Part shown: positions 16,606 to 27,681 of the stretch, piece by piece
How the letters are laid out: each line of letters begins with the position of its first letter
Position numbering within the stretch: the first letter of the stretch is position 1
NCBI RefSeq assembly: GCF_000158095.2
Contig: NZ_CM011002.1
Coordinates: 1 to 64,000, forward strand
Length of the DNA stretch: 64,000 bases
Source of the DNA: Roseibium alexandrii DFL-11
GTDB taxonomy: Bacteria; Pseudomonadota; Alphaproteobacteria; Rhizobiales; Stappiaceae
Direction: 5' to 3'
The notes under the pieces: model-generated
The model's input: only the letters and a program-made list of their open reading frames with translations
Told to the model about the DNA's origin: nothing
Database searches by the model: none
Program-made: the position numbers and the translations under genes

Positions 16606-18075
16606 ATGCACCTTGAGCATTTAGCCGACGGCATGGATTTGCCGGACACGGCAGATGGCCTTTCCATTGAAGGACTGACGGCGGACAGCCGCAAGGTCCA
16701 ACCAGGTTTTCTCTTTGCTGCCTTCAAGGGCTCCACGGTTGATGGCGTTCAGTTCGTTCCCAAAGCGGTCGAAGCTCGCGCAGTCGCTGTCCTGTGCGCT
16801 ACCAATGCTGCGGAGGCTGTTCGTGCGCTCGTTCCGCCAACCGTCGCGGTTCTCAGCGCAGACGAACCGCGTCTGACATTTTCAAAAATGGCGGCCCGCT
16901 TCTATGGCCGTCAGCCGGATACGATTGTTGCCGTCACGGGTACGGCGGGAAAGACATCGGTCGCCCATTTTGTGCGTCAGATCTTTCAAGCTGCAGGCCA
17001 TCCGGCGGCCAGTCTTGGAACCTTGGGCATCATTAAGCCGGATGGTGAAAGTTACGGCGGGCTGACAACGCCGGATCCGGTGCAGCTTCAAAAGGATCTG
17101 GCAGACCTTGCGACTGAAGGCATTCGCTATGCCGCTTTGGAAGCCTCGTCCCACGGACTTGATCAGTATCGCCTTGATGGTGTCCGGCTGACAGCAGCAG
17201 CCTTCACCAACCTTGGACGGGATCACATGGATTATCACCCGACCATCGAGGATTACCTGCAAGCCAAGCTGCGTCTCTTCAGTGAGCTTCTCCCGGCCGG
17301 CGGTCATGTTGTTGTAGATCCGGGTGAAAAGTACACAGATCGCGTATTGGCCATTGCCGAAGAGCGTGGATTGCCGGTTTTCACGGTTGGCGAGACGGGC
17401 AAGGATCTCAAGCTGACCGGCTTAAGGCCGAGCGGTGCTGGGCAGCTTTTGACGGTCGAGACCTCGCGCGGCGAGTACAAGGTGACTCTTCCACTCATTG
17501 GACGGTTTCAGGTTTCGAACGCCTTGATTGCTGCAGGTCTTGCGATTACTGCCGGAATAGATGCCGGCGCTGCACTTCGTGCTCTTGAGAACCTAAAAGG
17601 CGCACCGGGCCGCTTGGAGCTCGCCGGGACAACTCCGGCTGGCGGTATGGTTTTCGTTGATTACGCCCACAAACCGGACGCTCTCGACAAAGCGTTGGCG
17701 GCACTAAAGCCGTTTGCCGAAGGGAGCCTCTCAGTTGTGGTGGGCGCTGGCGGAGACCGGGATCCCGGCAAGCGTCCCCTGATGGGCGAAGCGGCTGCGC
17801 GGCACGCAGATTTGGTCATAGTGACCGATGACAACCCGAGATCGGAAGACCCGGCAACCATTCGCAAAGCTGTTCTTGCAGGTGCGCCGGGTGGTCTAGA
17901 GATTGGCGATCGCGCCGAAGCAATTGCCGAAGGCATCCGGCGCCTGAAATCTGGCGATATCCTGTGCGTTGCCGGAAAAGGTCACGAAACCGGCCAGATT
18001 GTTGGCGACACAGTGATACCTTTCTCTGATCACGACTCTGTGCGCCAAGCTTTAAATCAACTGGGATTAAAATGA
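16606..18075 (+). CDS. murE: UDP-MurNAc-tripeptide synthetase (meso-DAP adding)
   Basis: 489-residue Mur ligase adding meso-diaminopimelate to UDP-MurNAc-L-Ala-D-Glu. The ATP loop is VAVTGTAGKTSVAHF (about residue 107 on). The motif DNPR at residues 409-412, within DDNPRSEDP, selects meso-DAP rather than lysine. The 105-base gap after ftsI is the largest in the early cluster. The start has only a weak ribosome-binding site, and an ATG nine codons further on is an alternative. It overlaps murF by ATGA. Confidence 0.96.
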   Translation: MHLEHLADGMDLPDTADGLSIEGLTADSRKVQPGFLFAAFKGSTVDGVQFVPKAVEARAVAVLCATNAAEAVRALVPPTVAVLSADEPRLTFSKMAARFYGRQPDTIVAVTGTAGKTSVAHFVRQIFQAAGHPAASLGTLGIIKPDGESYGGLTTPDPVQLQKDLADLATEGIRYAALEASSHGLDQYRLDGVRLTAAAFTNLGRDHMDYHPTIEDYLQAKLRLFSELLPAGGHVVVDPGEKYTDRVLAIAEERGLPVFTVGETGKDLKLTGLRPSGAGQLLTVETSRGEYKVTLPLIGRFQVSNALIAAGLAITAGIDAGAALRALENLKGAPGRLELAGTTPAGGMVFVDYAHKPDALDKALAALKPFAEGSLSVVVGAGGDRDPGKRPLMGEAAARHADLVIVTDDNPRSEDPATIRKAVLAGAPGGLEIGDRAEAIAEGIRRLKSGDILCVAGKGHETGQIVGDTVIPFSDHDSVRQALNQLGLK

Positions 18076-19502
18076 GCGACCCGCTTTGGACATCTGAGGT
18101 CTTTATCGACGCCTGTGGCGGAACCGCCAAAGGAGATGTGGGCGCGCACATAACCGGTATTTCCATCGACAGCCGAACTCTGGAGCCGGGTGATGCGTTC
18201 ATCGCCATCAAAGGTGATCGGCTCGATGGCCATGATTATGTTGCGGCCGCGCTTGAGGCAGGGGCGTCCTTGGCGCTTGTTGCCGAAGACAGCCTCGGTG
18301 ATTTGCCTGATGACGGGCGTTATGTCGTTGTTGATGATCCGCTCGAAGCCATGCGCGCACTTGGTGTTGCCGCACGGGCCCGCACCAATGCCCGCATAGT
18401 CGCGGTTACCGGATCGGTTGGCAAAACAGGGACGAAGGAAGCCCTTCGTCTGGCGCTTGCGCCCTCCGGCAAGGTTCATGCGTCGGTTGCCTCGTTCAAC
18501 AATCACTGGGGCGTCCCGCTGACGCTGGCGCGCATGCCCGCCGATACGGATTTTGGCGTCTTTGAAATCGGTATGAACCACGCGGGTGAAATCACGCCGC
18601 TGGTACAGATGGTTCGGCCGCATGTCGCGATTATCACCACCGTCGAGGCCGTTCATATCGAGTTCTTCGAATCCGTCGAGAAGATTGCCCAGGCAAAAGC
18701 GGAAATCTTCAATGGTCTGGAGCCGGATGGCGTTGCGATCCTCAATCGGGACAACAAGCAATACGATTTGCTTCGGTTTTTGGCGGCAACCGCTGCCGTG
18801 CGCAACGTTCAGACATTCGGCCAAATCGGTTCAGAAGACAGCCACCTGAAAATGGCGGTCGCTACCGACGATGGCACGAGTGTGGAAGCCTCGATCCTCG
18901 GGCAGGACGTGTCATATGGAATTGGTGCTCCGGGTGCGCACCTTGTGCAGAACAGCCTGGCGGTGTTAACCGCTGTAGCCGATCTGGGCGCGGATCTGCA
19001 GGAAGGCGCTGCCGCGCTCGGCGGTATGACTGCACCCAAGGGCCGCGGTGAGCAATGCCGTTTGTCCGTTGGTGGCGGCGAAGTGCAGCTGATAGACGAG
19101 AGCTACAACGCCAACCCCGCGTCCATGCGCGCAGCCTTTTCGGTGTTGGCGCAAGCCACGCTTGGCGGCTCCGGGCGGCGGATTGCGGTTATTGGCGATA
19201 TGCGCGAACTCGGCACCGATGCCGACCAGCTTCATGCAGAACTTGAAGGTCCGATCCGCGAAGCTGCGATTGACAGGGTCTTCTGCGCCGGCCCGCATAT
19301 GGCTGCGCTCTGGGATAAATTGCCGGACGATGTAAAGGCCCATCACCGCGAAGAGGCCAAAGACCTGATCGAGCTGTTACTCAAAGACGTGCAGCCCGGT
19401 GATGTCGTGATGATCAAAGGTTCTTTGGGAACCCGCATGGGCCCGCTTGTCGAAGCCTTGAAAAAAGAATATCCGCCTGCAGACGACATCGAAGCGGCGT
19501 GA
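18072..19502 (+). CDS. murF: UDP-MurNAc-pentapeptide synthetase
   Basis: 476 residues. Adds D-Ala-D-Ala to the UDP-MurNAc-tripeptide, completing the cytoplasmic precursor. Features seen: GDAFIAIKGDRLDGHDY in the N-terminal substrate domain, VAVTGSVGKTGTKEALR (ATP loop, with G in place of a second Thr), HASVASFNNHWGVPLTL, and the C-terminal DESYNANPASMRAA and VIGDMRELG. Overlaps murE by four bases and precedes mraY by ten. Confidence 0.97.
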   Translation: MSDPLWTSEVFIDACGGTAKGDVGAHITGISIDSRTLEPGDAFIAIKGDRLDGHDYVAAALEAGASLALVAEDSLGDLPDDGRYVVVDDPLEAMRALGVAARARTNARIVAVTGSVGKTGTKEALRLALAPSGKVHASVASFNNHWGVPLTLARMPADTDFGVFEIGMNHAGEITPLVQMVRPHVAIITTVEAVHIEFFESVEKIAQAKAEIFNGLEPDGVAILNRDNKQYDLLRFLAATAAVRNVQTFGQIGSEDSHLKMAVATDDGTSVEASILGQDVSYGIGAPGAHLVQNSLAVLTAVADLGADLQEGAAALGGMTAPKGRGEQCRLSVGGGEVQLIDESYNANPASMRAAFSVLAQATLGGSGRRIAVIGDMRELGTDADQLHAELEGPIREAAIDRVFCAGPHMAALWDKLPDDVKAHHREEAKDLIELLLKDVQPGDVVMIKGSLGTRMGPLVEALKKEYPPADDIEAA

Positions 19503-19512
19503 AGGATAGCTG

Positions 19513-20595
19513 ATGTTTTATTTTCTCGGCCAGTTCGCCGACCAAATCTCTGCTCTGAACGTTTTCCGGTACATCACATTCCGGACAGGCGGGGCGATCA
19601 TGACGGCCCTGTTCTTTGTCTTTCTGTTTGGGCCAAAAATTATCGCGAGCCTTCGGATCCGGCAGGGACATGGTCAGCCGATCCGCGCCGATGGCCCGGA
19701 AAGCCACCTGTCCAAAAAAGGAACGCCCACAATGGGCGGATTGATGATCTTATCCGGTGCTTTGGTGGCTGCGCTTCTATGGGCCGACTTGAGCAATCCG
19801 TACGTCTGGGTCGTGATTGGTGTGACCGTCGGCTTCGGGATGATCGGATTTTACGACGATTACCTGAAGGTCACGAAGTCCTCGCACAAGGGTTTCGGTG
19901 GCAAGGCGCGCTTGGGTCTTGAGTTCCTGATTGCCGCAACCGCGGCGTTTACCGTTACAGTGCTCGACACGACATCGTTCTCCGGAGCGCTGACATTCCC
20001 GTTCTTCAAAGACTTCACGCTCAATCTCGGCCTTATCTTCATTCCGTTTGCGGCCTTCGTCATGGTTGGAGCAGGCAATGCGGTGAACCTGACTGATGGC
20101 CTCGACGGTCTGGCCATTGTGCCGGTTATGATCGCCTGCGCTTCCTTTGGATTGATCGCCTATCTCTCGGGCAACGCGGTGTTCGCGAACTACCTGCAGA
20201 TCCACCATGTGGCCGGTACCGGTGAACTCGCGGTCATCTGCGGTGCGGTGATCGGCGCTGGTCTTGGTTTCCTGTGGTTCAACGCGCCTCCCGCGGCCAT
20301 CTTCATGGGTGACACCGGATCTCTGGCGCTCGGCGGAATGATCGGCGCGATCGCTGTTGCGACCAAGCACGAGATTGTTCTGGCAATCATCGGTGGCCTG
20401 TTCGTTCTGGAAGCGGTCTCGGTGATCGTTCAGGTGATGTCCTTCAAACTCACCGGAAAGCGTGTGTTTCGAATGGCTCCGATCCACCACCATTTCGAAA
20501 TTCAGGGCTGGACCGAAAGCCAGGTGGTCATCCGGTTCTGGATCATATCGGTCGTCCTCGCCCTGATCGGCCTTGCCACACTGAAGTTGAGGTAA
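19513..20595 (+). CDS. mraY: Phospho-MurNAc-pentapeptide transferase
   Basis: 360-residue polytopic membrane enzyme that makes lipid I from UDP-MurNAc-pentapeptide and undecaprenyl phosphate. Catalytic signatures are intact: [15 protein letters not shown] with the tandem aspartates, [13 protein letters not shown], and [20 protein letters not shown], followed by the histidine loop [12 protein letters not shown]. About ten hydrophobic helices, normal length. AAGGAT precedes the ATG. Confidence 0.97.
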   Translation: MFYFLGQFADQISALNVFRYITFRTGGAIMTALFFVFLFGPKIIASLRIRQGHGQPIRADGPESHLSKKGTPTMGGLMILSGALVAALLWADLSNPYVWVVIGVTVGFGMIGFYDDYLKVTKSSHKGFGGKARLGLEFLIAATAAFTVTVLDTTSFSGALTFPFFKDFTLNLGLIFIPFAAFVMVGAGNAVNLTDGLDGLAIVPVMIACASFGLIAYLSGNAVFANYLQIHHVAGTGELAVICGAVIGAGLGFLWFNAPPAAIFMGDTGSLALGGMIGAIAVATKHEIVLAIIGGLFVLEAVSVIVQVMSFKLTGKRVFRMAPIHHHFEIQGWTESQVVIRFWIISVVLALIGLATLKLR

Positions 20596-20599
20596 GGCG

Positions 20600-22000
20600 A
20601 TGATTGAAGTCACCACATTTGAAGTACAAACCGTTGCGCTTTTCGGGCTCGGCGGGTCCGGACTTGCCACTGCCAAGGCGTTGCAGGCGGGCGGTGCCAA
20701 TGTGGTGTGCTTTGACGACAATGAAACGCGAGTTGCCGAGGCGGCGGCTGCTGGCCTCAAAACCCAAGACCTGAAGACCCTCGATTGGTCGGGCGTGTCT
20801 GCCCTTGTGCTGGCGCCGGGTGTTCCGCTGACACACCCGGTGCCTCATTGGTCGGTCGATCTGGCCCGCAATGCCGGGGTTGAGGTGATCGGCGATGTTG
20901 AACTTTTCTGCCGCGAGCATCGCAAGCTCTGTCCTGAAGCCCCGTTCATTGCGATCACCGGAACCAACGGAAAATCGACCACCACCGCTCTGATTGCGCA
21001 TCTGCTGCGCGAACTGGGGCTGGATGTGCAGATGGGCGGGAACATAGGCACTCCGGTCTTGGAGCTGGAACCGCCGCGCCCCGGCCGCCACTATGTGGTT
21101 GAGTGTTCATCCTACCAGATCGACCTTGCCCCAACGCTGGACCCGACGGTCGGACTTCACATGAACCTGTCGCCGGATCACCTCGACCGGCACGGTACGC
21201 TCGAAAACTATGCCGCAATCAAGGAACGGCTGGTGGCTGGTGCGAAGGTCGCGATTGTCGGCGTCGATGACGGCCTGTCCTCCATGATCGCCGACCGGTT
21301 GGAACTGGCCCGCAAACCGGTCTGCCGGATTGCAGGCGAACGGGAGTTGACGGCCGGCATCTACGCTCACAATGGCCGGCTGATTGAGGCCCATGATGGA
21401 GCGCAGACCGAAGTCGCCCTGCTCATGGGGATCGACAGTTTGCGCGGGGACCACAATGCTCAAAATGCGGCAGCTGCTTTTGCCTGCCTGCGGGCGCTGG
21501 AAATACCGGCCGATAAGATCGCAGCCGCAATGAAAAACTTTCCTGGCCTCCATCACCGCATGGAGATTGTTGCCCGGACTGGCCGGACGCTCTTTATCAA
21601 TGACAGCAAGGCGACCAACGCAGATGCTGCGGCACGGGCGCTGGCGAGTTTCGACCGGATCTATTGGATTGCCGGAGGGCGTGCCAAGGCCGGTGGGATC
21701 TCTTCTCTGGACGAGTACTTCCCGAATATCGCGAAGGCCTTTTTGATCGGTGAAGCCGCAGAAGAGTTTGCCAAAACGCTGGACGGACATGTCCCGTATG
21801 CAGTCAGTGGTACACTCACGCAGGCCGTCCGGGATGCGGCGGCCGAGGCTGCGGAAGATGGCGCGGAAGAAATTGCAATTCTTCTGTCTCCGGCCTGTGC
21901 ATCTTTCGATCAATATGCCAATTTCGAACTGCGGGGCGCTGCTTTTGTAAATGCGGTGCGTGCCTTGCCTGGTGGTGGAAACACTCAGGAGGTCGCATAA
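20600..22000 (+). CDS. murD: UDP-MurNAc-L-alanine:D-glutamate ligase
   Basis: 466-residue Mur ligase adding D-glutamate. The N-terminal UDP-binding fold begins [16 protein letters not shown]; the ATP loop is [15 protein letters not shown]; the substrate region contains [11 protein letters not shown]; and the C-terminal domain has [12 protein letters not shown] with the conserved DSKATN. Starts four bases after mraY and ends immediately before the ftsW ATG (TAAATG). Confidence 0.97.
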   Translation: MIEVTTFEVQTVALFGLGGSGLATAKALQAGGANVVCFDDNETRVAEAAAAGLKTQDLKTLDWSGVSALVLAPGVPLTHPVPHWSVDLARNAGVEVIGDVELFCREHRKLCPEAPFIAITGTNGKSTTTALIAHLLRELGLDVQMGGNIGTPVLELEPPRPGRHYVVECSSYQIDLAPTLDPTVGLHMNLSPDHLDRHGTLENYAAIKERLVAGAKVAIVGVDDGLSSMIADRLELARKPVCRIAGERELTAGIYAHNGRLIEAHDGAQTEVALLMGIDSLRGDHNAQNAAAAFACLRALEIPADKIAAAMKNFPGLHHRMEIVARTGRTLFINDSKATNADAAARALASFDRIYWIAGGRAKAGGISSLDEYFPNIAKAFLIGEAAEEFAKTLDGHVPYAVSGTLTQAVRDAAAEAAEDGAEEIAILLSPACASFDQYANFELRGAAFVNAVRALPGGGNTQEVA

Positions 22001-23158
22001 ATGGTCTCACGCGCTGATCGCAGCCGGTTTGCCGAATGGCTTTGGACAGTTGATCACTATCTGCTGGCGGCCTTCAGTATTCTGCTCGTTTCCGGCGTGG
22101 TGTTTGCCTTTGCCGCAAGCCCGCCGGTCGCCGAACGCATTGGCGTCGATACCTTTTATTTCGTGAAACGGCAGGCGATGTTCACGATCCCCGCACTCGG
22201 GATCATGCTGGCGGCATCGCTCATGACGCCGCGGATGGTTCGCAGAGCTGCTTTGGTGCTGTTCACAATCTCCGTGGTCTTGCTGATTGCGACCCTGTTC
22301 ATGGGGTTTGAAACCAAGGGCGCCCGCCGCTGGATCTATATTGCCGGTGTGTCCGTACAGGCGTCGGAATATCTCAAACCGGCTTTTGTTGTGCTGATCG
22401 CGTTTTTGTTGTCTGAAAGCGGCCGCCGCCGGGAAGTGCCGGGCGTTCTATTCGCCTTCATTCTTTTTGCTGTCTGCGCAACTCTTCTAGTGGCCCAGCC
22501 GGACTTTGGGCAGACCATGCTGATTGGGATGGTCTGGGCGGCGTTGTTCTTTTTGAACGGGATCTCGTGGATGATTATCGTTGCGCTCGGGATTATCGGG
22601 ATTGCCGGTCTGTTCGCCGCTTATGCCTTCCTGCCGCACGTGACCAGTCGGGTCGACCGGTTCCTCGATCCAAGCACGGGCGACACCTTTCAGGTTGATA
22701 CCGCGCTCGAGGCCTTCATGTCGGGTGGATGGTTCGGGCGGGGACCAGGCGAGGGCACGGTGAAACGGATCCTGCCGGACAGTCATGCTGACTTCATCTT
22801 CGCCGTGGTGGGCGAGGAGTTTGGTGTGATCGCCTGCCTCATGCTGGTGATTGTCTTTGCCTTCATCGTGATCCGCGGATTGCAGCACGCAAGCCGGGAC
22901 CAAGATGCCTTTGGCCGGTTGGCGACTGCCGGTCTTGTTGTCCTGTTTGGGCTTCAGGCAACCATCAATCTGTCGGTGAACCTGCACCTGGTCCCGTCGA
23001 AGGGTATGACGCTGCCGTTCATTTCCTATGGGGGGTCCTCTCTTTTGGCGTCCGCCATGTCCGCCGGGGCGATACTCGCGCTGACCCGCAAGCGGCCGCG
23101 ACCCATGTCGAATGACACGGTTACTGTCAGCCGTCTGTCTCCGTCTTCCTTGATGTAA
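22001..23158 (+). CDS. ftsW: Lipid II glycosyltransferase FtsW
   Basis: 385-residue SEDS-family membrane protein that polymerises septal glycan with FtsI. Ten or so hydrophobic helices are visible. Conserved stretches include the FETKGARRWIYIAGVSVQAS loop, the large periplasmic loop with GPGEGTVKRILPDSHADFIFA, and PFISYGGSSLLAS near the C-terminus. The ATG immediately follows the murD stop, so translation is likely coupled. Confidence 0.96.
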   Translation: MVSRADRSRFAEWLWTVDHYLLAAFSILLVSGVVFAFAASPPVAERIGVDTFYFVKRQAMFTIPALGIMLAASLMTPRMVRRAALVLFTISVVLLIATLFMGFETKGARRWIYIAGVSVQASEYLKPAFVVLIAFLLSESGRRREVPGVLFAFILFAVCATLLVAQPDFGQTMLIGMVWAALFFLNGISWMIIVALGIIGIAGLFAAYAFLPHVTSRVDRFLDPSTGDTFQVDTALEAFMSGGWFGRGPGEGTVKRILPDSHADFIFAVVGEEFGVIACLMLVIVFAFIVIRGLQHASRDQDAFGRLATAGLVVLFGLQATINLSVNLHLVPSKGMTLPFISYGGSSLLASAMSAGAILALTRKRPRPMSNDTVTVSRLSPSSLM

Positions 23159-23174
23159 TTGTTGGCCCGGATTT

Positions 23175-24281
23175 ATGAGCAAAACCGTTTTACTCACAGC
23201 CGGCGGAACCGGCGGTCACCTATTTCCTGCACAAGCACTTGCGAGTGAGTTGAGCCGCCGCGGATGGACCGTCGAGCTGGCTACGGATGAGCGGGCCGAC
23301 AAATACGGCACCGAGTTTCCGGCCCGCAAGGTTCATATCATTGCTTCCGCCACTATCCGGGGCCGCAATCCTGTTTCTCTGGCCAAAACCGCATTTCAGC
23401 TGCTGTTTGGTACGCTTCAAGCGCGCAAGGTCATCAAGGCCTTGCAGCCGGATGTCGTTGCCGGTTTCGGTGGGTACCCAACCTTTCCGCCCATGTACGC
23501 GGCGCGCCTAACGAACACGCCCTCGATCCTGCATGAAGCCAATGCCGTGATGGGGCGGGCAAACAAGTTGTTGGCCAAAGGGGTGTCTGCAATTGCGACC
23601 AGCGTGCCGATCGAAGAACTTCCATCCGATTTGTCGAGCAAACTGGTCGAGACAGGCAATCCCGTCCGCGATGCTGTCCTAGATGCAGCCGAACTGGATT
23701 TCACCCCACCGGCCTCTGCTGGTCCTTTGAAGCTGCTTGTTTTTGGCGGCTCTCAAGGAGCGCGGTTCTTCTCAGATCTCGTTCCTCCGGCCGTTGCGGA
23801 GCTGTCCGATGAACAGCGAAAACGGGTCAAGATCGTTCAGCAATGCCGCCCGGAAGACATGGAACGGGTCCAGAAAGCCTATCAGGATCTTGGGGTTGAG
23901 GCGGAGTGCGCTCCGTTCTTCACAGACCTTCCTCAGCGGATCGCGCAGGCGCATTTGGTGGTTTGCCGCTCAGGTGCAAGCTCTGTATCGGAACTAAGCG
24001 TACTCGGTCGGCCTTCCATCCTGGTGCCGTTGCCGGGGGCTATTGATCAGGACCAAGCTGCCAACGCCAAGGTTCTTGAGAAAGCCGGCGGAGCCTGGGC
24101 AATCCGGCAGGTGGATCTGCATCCATCACGCCTTTCCAAGGAATTGATCCGTTTCATGCATGCGCCGGAGATGCTGGAGGCAGCTGCCAAGGCCGCCAGG
24201 ACAGTTGCAAAACCAGATGCCGTCAAACGGCTCGCCGACCTTGTTGAAAGCGTCGCGGAAAACAAGGGAGTACGGCCATGA
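23175..24281 (+). CDS. murG: Lipid II synthase (GlcNAc transferase)
   Basis: 368-residue GT28 glycosyltransferase that adds GlcNAc to lipid I on the inner membrane face. The N-terminal glycine loop [59 protein letters not shown] and the donor site [24 protein letters not shown] are all present. Overlaps murC by ATGA. Confidence 0.97.
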   Translation: MSKTVLLTAGGTGGHLFPAQALASELSRRGWTVELATDERADKYGTEFPARKVHIIASATIRGRNPVSLAKTAFQLLFGTLQARKVIKALQPDVVAGFGGYPTFPPMYAARLTNTPSILHEANAVMGRANKLLAKGVSAIATSVPIEELPSDLSSKLVETGNPVRDAVLDAAELDFTPPASAGPLKLLVFGGSQGARFFSDLVPPAVAELSDEQRKRVKIVQQCRPEDMERVQKAYQDLGVEAECAPFFTDLPQRIAQAHLVVCRSGASSVSELSVLGRPSILVPLPGAIDQDQAANAKVLEKAGGAWAIRQVDLHPSRLSKELIRFMHAPEMLEAAAKAARTVAKPDAVKRLADLVESVAENKGVRP

Positions 24282-25693
24282 AGATGCCGCAGGATATTGG
24301 GCCGGTTCACTTCGTCGGGATCGGCGGCATCGGCATGAGCGGTATCGCGGAGGTGCTGAAAACGCTCGGGTATCAGGTTCAAGGATCTGACATGGCCGAG
24401 AATGCCAATGTTCAGCGTCTTCGCGCGAACGGGATTCCGGTGACAGTGGGCCATGCGGCCGAAAACCTCGGTGAGGCGGAAGTTCTTGTCGTCTCTTCTG
24501 CGATCAAGAAAGACAATCCGGAGCTGGTGGCAGCCCGCGAAAAGCTGATCCCGGTCGTGCGCCGGGCCGAGATGCTGGCTGAACTGATGCGTTTCAAACA
24601 GGCCATTGCAGTCGGCGGCACGCATGGCAAAACCACAACGACATCCATGGTTGCTGCCCTTCTGGATGCCGGGCATCTCGATCCGACCGTGATCAATGGG
24701 GGCATCATCAACGCCTATGGCACCAATGCCCGGATGGGCGACGGCGACTGGATGGTGGTGGAAGCAGATGAGAGTGACGGCACATTCGTGAAGCTTCCGG
24801 CCGACGTTGCCATTGTGACGAACATCGACCCTGAACACCTTGATCATTACGGAGATTTTTCGGGCGTTCAAAAGGCTTTCCGCCAGTTCATCGACAACGT
24901 GCCGTTTTATGGTTTTGCCGTCATGTGCCTCGACCACCCAGAGGTTCAGACCATGATTGGCAACATCGAGGATCGCCGGATTGTGACTTACGGCACCAAT
25001 CCGCAGGCCGATGTGCGGTTCACAGATGTTTCCATGGATGGTGGCAAGTCCATGTTCTCGGTGACCATCCGCGATCGCCGCAGCGGGGAAGAGACTGAAC
25101 TCAGCAATTTGGTCCTGCCTATGCCGGGCCTTCACAACGTTTCAAATGCCACCGCTGCGATTGCTGTGGCCTCCCAGCTTGGCGTGTCGCCGCAAGACAT
25201 TGAAAAGGGCATTTCGTCCTTCGGAGGTGTGAAGCGGCGCTTTACGTTCACCGGCGAAGCCGGCGGCGTTCAGGTTTTCGACGATTACGGCCACCACCCG
25301 GTGGAGATCAAAGCTGTACTGCATGCGGCCCGGGAATCCACTGACGGCAAGGTGATCGCGGTTATGCAGCCGCACAGATACACCCGCCTGCACAGTTTGT
25401 TTGACGACTTCTCGAACTGCTTCAACGACGCAGATGCGGTTGTAATTACACCGGTTTACGAGGCAGGAGAGCAGCCGATTGAGGGCGCGCGCCACACGGA
25501 TCTGGTTTCCGGGTTAAAGACTCGTGGTCACCGGCAGGTGCAGGCCATTAACGGCCCAGAAGAGTTGGCTTCTGTTGTCAAGGAATTGGCGGGACCCGGA
25601 GACTTCGTCATCTGCCTCGGTGCGGGCAACATCACCCAGTGGGCCTACGCACTGCCAGAACAGCTGGACGCTCTGCAAAAGGAGGGGGCATGA
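24278..25693 (+). CDS. murC: UDP-MurNAc:L-alanine ligase
   Basis: 471-residue Mur ligase that adds the first residue, L-alanine. It begins with the Rossmann-like [18 protein letters not shown], the ATP loop is [15 protein letters not shown], and [33 protein letters not shown] and MQPHRYTRL follow in family order. Overlaps both murG and murB by four bases. Confidence 0.97.
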   Translation: MKMPQDIGPVHFVGIGGIGMSGIAEVLKTLGYQVQGSDMAENANVQRLRANGIPVTVGHAAENLGEAEVLVVSSAIKKDNPELVAAREKLIPVVRRAEMLAELMRFKQAIAVGGTHGKTTTTSMVAALLDAGHLDPTVINGGIINAYGTNARMGDGDWMVVEADESDGTFVKLPADVAIVTNIDPEHLDHYGDFSGVQKAFRQFIDNVPFYGFAVMCLDHPEVQTMIGNIEDRRIVTYGTNPQADVRFTDVSMDGGKSMFSVTIRDRRSGEETELSNLVLPMPGLHNVSNATAAIAVASQLGVSPQDIEKGISSFGGVKRRFTFTGEAGGVQVFDDYGHHPVEIKAVLHAARESTDGKVIAVMQPHRYTRLHSLFDDFSNCFNDADAVVITPVYEAGEQPIEGARHTDLVSGLKTRGHRQVQAINGPEELASVVKELAGPGDFVICLGAGNITQWAYALPEQLDALQKEGA

Positions 25694-26649
25694 GTTTTCC
25701 CGACCTTCTGGAAGAGGTTCCGGACCTATCGGATGGTATCCGCGGAAAACTGACGCCCAATCAGCCGCTTTCTGCCGTGACCTGGTTCCGTACGGGTGGA
25801 CCGGCGCAATTGATGTTTCAGCCCGCGGATGAAGACGATCTCGCGGTATTTCTCAAAAAGCTGCCGAAAGACATTCCCGTGTTGTCGGTGGGCCTCGGCT
25901 CCAATCTCCTGATCCGCGATGGCGGGTTAAAAGGGGTTGTTGTCCGGCTCAGCGCAAAGGGCTTTGGCCAGATCGAGGAGCTTGGCAACAATCGTCTCCG
26001 CGCTGGCGCCGCTGTCCCGGACAAGCGGCTTGCGGAAGCTGCAGCCAAGGCGGGCCTGGGTGGCTTTGCGTTTTACACCGGAATTCCAGGCGGGCTCGGT
26101 GGGGCGCTCCGCATGAACGCCGGGGCCCATGGCACGGAAACACGGGACCGGATGATTGAACTCACGGCAATCGATCGGGATGGTAACCGGCATGTTTTGA
26201 CCAATTCGGACATGGAATACCGCTATCGGCATTCTGGTGCCAGTTCCGATCTGATCTTTACAACGGCTGTGTTCGAAGGCGTGCCCCAGGATGAGATGAC
26301 AATCCGCGAGGAAATGGCCGCCGTTGTCGAACACCGGGAAAACGCCCAGCCGATCCGTGAAAAAACGGGCGGGTCAACATTCAAGAACCCGGACGGCAAT
26401 TCGGCCTGGAAAGTGGTCGATGCTGCAGGATGCCGTGGATTGATGGTCGGCGGTGCGCAAATGTCCGAGATGCACTGCAATTTCATGATCAACACTGGTG
26501 GTGCCACAGGCCACGATCTGGAGCTGCTCGGTGAAACCGTCCGAGCAAAGGCGCTTGAGGTCACCGGCATCCGGCTTGAGTGGGAAATCAAGCGCCTTGG
26601 AGAATTCGGGCCGAAAGGCGCGATTGAGCCGTTCTTGGGGCAGGCGTGA
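25690..26649 (+). CDS. murB: UDP-N-acetylenolpyruvoylglucosamine reductase
   Basis: 319-residue FAD enzyme that reduces UDP-GlcNAc-enolpyruvate to UDP-MurNAc. FAD-binding signatures are [15 protein letters not shown] and [35 protein letters not shown] contains the catalytic serine. The C-terminal [16 protein letters not shown] is also typical. The start is the ATG overlapping the murC stop, with a strong AAGGAGGG before it; an in-frame upstream ATG would invade murC by 51 bases and is rejected. Confidence 0.96.
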   Translation: MSFPDLLEEVPDLSDGIRGKLTPNQPLSAVTWFRTGGPAQLMFQPADEDDLAVFLKKLPKDIPVLSVGLGSNLLIRDGGLKGVVVRLSAKGFGQIEELGNNRLRAGAAVPDKRLAEAAAKAGLGGFAFYTGIPGGLGGALRMNAGAHGTETRDRMIELTAIDRDGNRHVLTNSDMEYRYRHSGASSDLIFTTAVFEGVPQDEMTIREEMAAVVEHRENAQPIREKTGGSTFKNPDGNSAWKVVDAAGCRGLMVGGAQMSEMHCNFMINTGGATGHDLELLGETVRAKALEVTGIRLEWEIKRLGEFGPKGAIEPFLGQA

Positions 26650-26700
26650 CCGGGTTGCCGGTCTCTGTCCACAGTTTCCATTAGTTGCGTTTTATTTGTG

Positions 26701-26731
26701 CCGCTTTCCCGGATTCAAGTCCGGGAAACGG
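26701..26731 (+). promoter_or_regulatory. Strong hairpin between murB and ddl
   Basis: TTTCCCGGA / TCCGGGAAA (26705-26713, 26720-26728) forms a perfect 9-bp stem around a six-base loop, extended by CCG/CGG across one mismatch. No U-tract follows, so it is not a classical terminator. It ends 9 bases before the ddl ribosome-binding site (GGGAGA) and may influence ddl translation or RNA processing within the cluster. Confidence 0.45.
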
Positions 26732-26754
26732 TCCTATCAAGGGAGAACCCATCC

Positions 26755-27681
26755 ATGACCAAGAAACATGTTGCTGTCCTTATGGGTGGTTGGGTCAATG
26801 AAAGGCCGGTCAGCCTTTCAAGTGGCAAGGAATGCGCGATCGCGCTGGAAGAAGCCGGATATCGTGTTTCACGGGTGGATGTGGACCGGAATGTATCGGC
26901 CGTTTTGACCGAGTTGCAGCCGGATGTGGCCTTTAACGCTTTGCACGGACCCTTTGGTGAGGATGGCTGCGTTCAGGGAATATTAGAGTTTCTTAACATT
27001 CCCTATACCCACTCCGGAGTGATGGCTTCGAGCCTTGCAATGAACAAAGTGAAGGCAAAAGCGGTCATGGCAGCGGCCGGGATTCCGGTCACGGAGCACA
27101 AGGTTGTGAACCGTCATGATATCAGCCGGGAGCATCCAATGGAGCCGCCCTACGTGCTGAAGCCCATCAACGAAGGCTCGAGCTTCGGCGTCCTGATTGT
27201 CAAGGAAGATCAAGAGTTTCCGCCCCAGGAGCTGCACCGGGAAGACTGGCCTTATCCGGATGTGTTGATGTGCGAGAAATTCATCAGGGGCCGCGAACTG
27301 ACCTGCGCAGTCAAGGATGATCAGGCACTCGGTGTGATCGACATCGTGACCCAAGGGCAGGAGTTCTACGATTTCGATGCAAAATATGCAGAAGGCGGTT
27401 CAAAACACATTCTTCCTGCAAAAATTTCACCACTTGTTTACCAAACAGCGGAGACACTAGCGGTTAAGGCGCATCAGGCCTTGGGGTGCCGTGGGGTTTC
27501 CCGGGCCGATTTCCGATTCGACGAGCGCGAAGACGGAAGCGGGGACCTGATCTGCCTTGAAGTGAACACGCAACCAGGCATGACGCCGACCTCTTTGGTG
27601 CCCGAAATGGCCGCCTACAAGGGGATGAGCTTCAAGGACCTGGTGAGTTGGATGGTTGAGGACGCGAGTTGCTGTCGTTAG
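26755..27681 (+). CDS. ddl: D-alanine--D-alanine ligase
   Basis: 308-residue ATP-grasp enzyme making D-Ala-D-Ala for MurF. VLMGGWVNERPVSLSSGKE carries the N-terminal substrate loop; the usual serine before the conserved NE/AE-R is asparagine-flanked here and Arg is followed by Pro instead of Glu. NALHGPFGEDGCVQG, PINEGSSFGV (omega-loop) and LEVNTQPGMTPTSLVPE complete the signature. The ATG at 26755 is chosen because GGGAGA lies eight bases upstream; an in-frame ATG 57 bases earlier is not supported. Overlaps the ftsQ start by 13 bases. Confidence 0.95.
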   Translation: MTKKHVAVLMGGWVNERPVSLSSGKECAIALEEAGYRVSRVDVDRNVSAVLTELQPDVAFNALHGPFGEDGCVQGILEFLNIPYTHSGVMASSLAMNKVKAKAVMAAAGIPVTEHKVVNRHDISREHPMEPPYVLKPINEGSSFGVLIVKEDQEFPPQELHREDWPYPDVLMCEKFIRGRELTCAVKDDQALGVIDIVTQGQEFYDFDAKYAEGGSKHILPAKISPLVYQTAETLAVKAHQALGCRGVSRADFRFDEREDGSGDLICLEVNTQPGMTPTSLVPEMAAYKGMSFKDLVSWMVEDASCCR

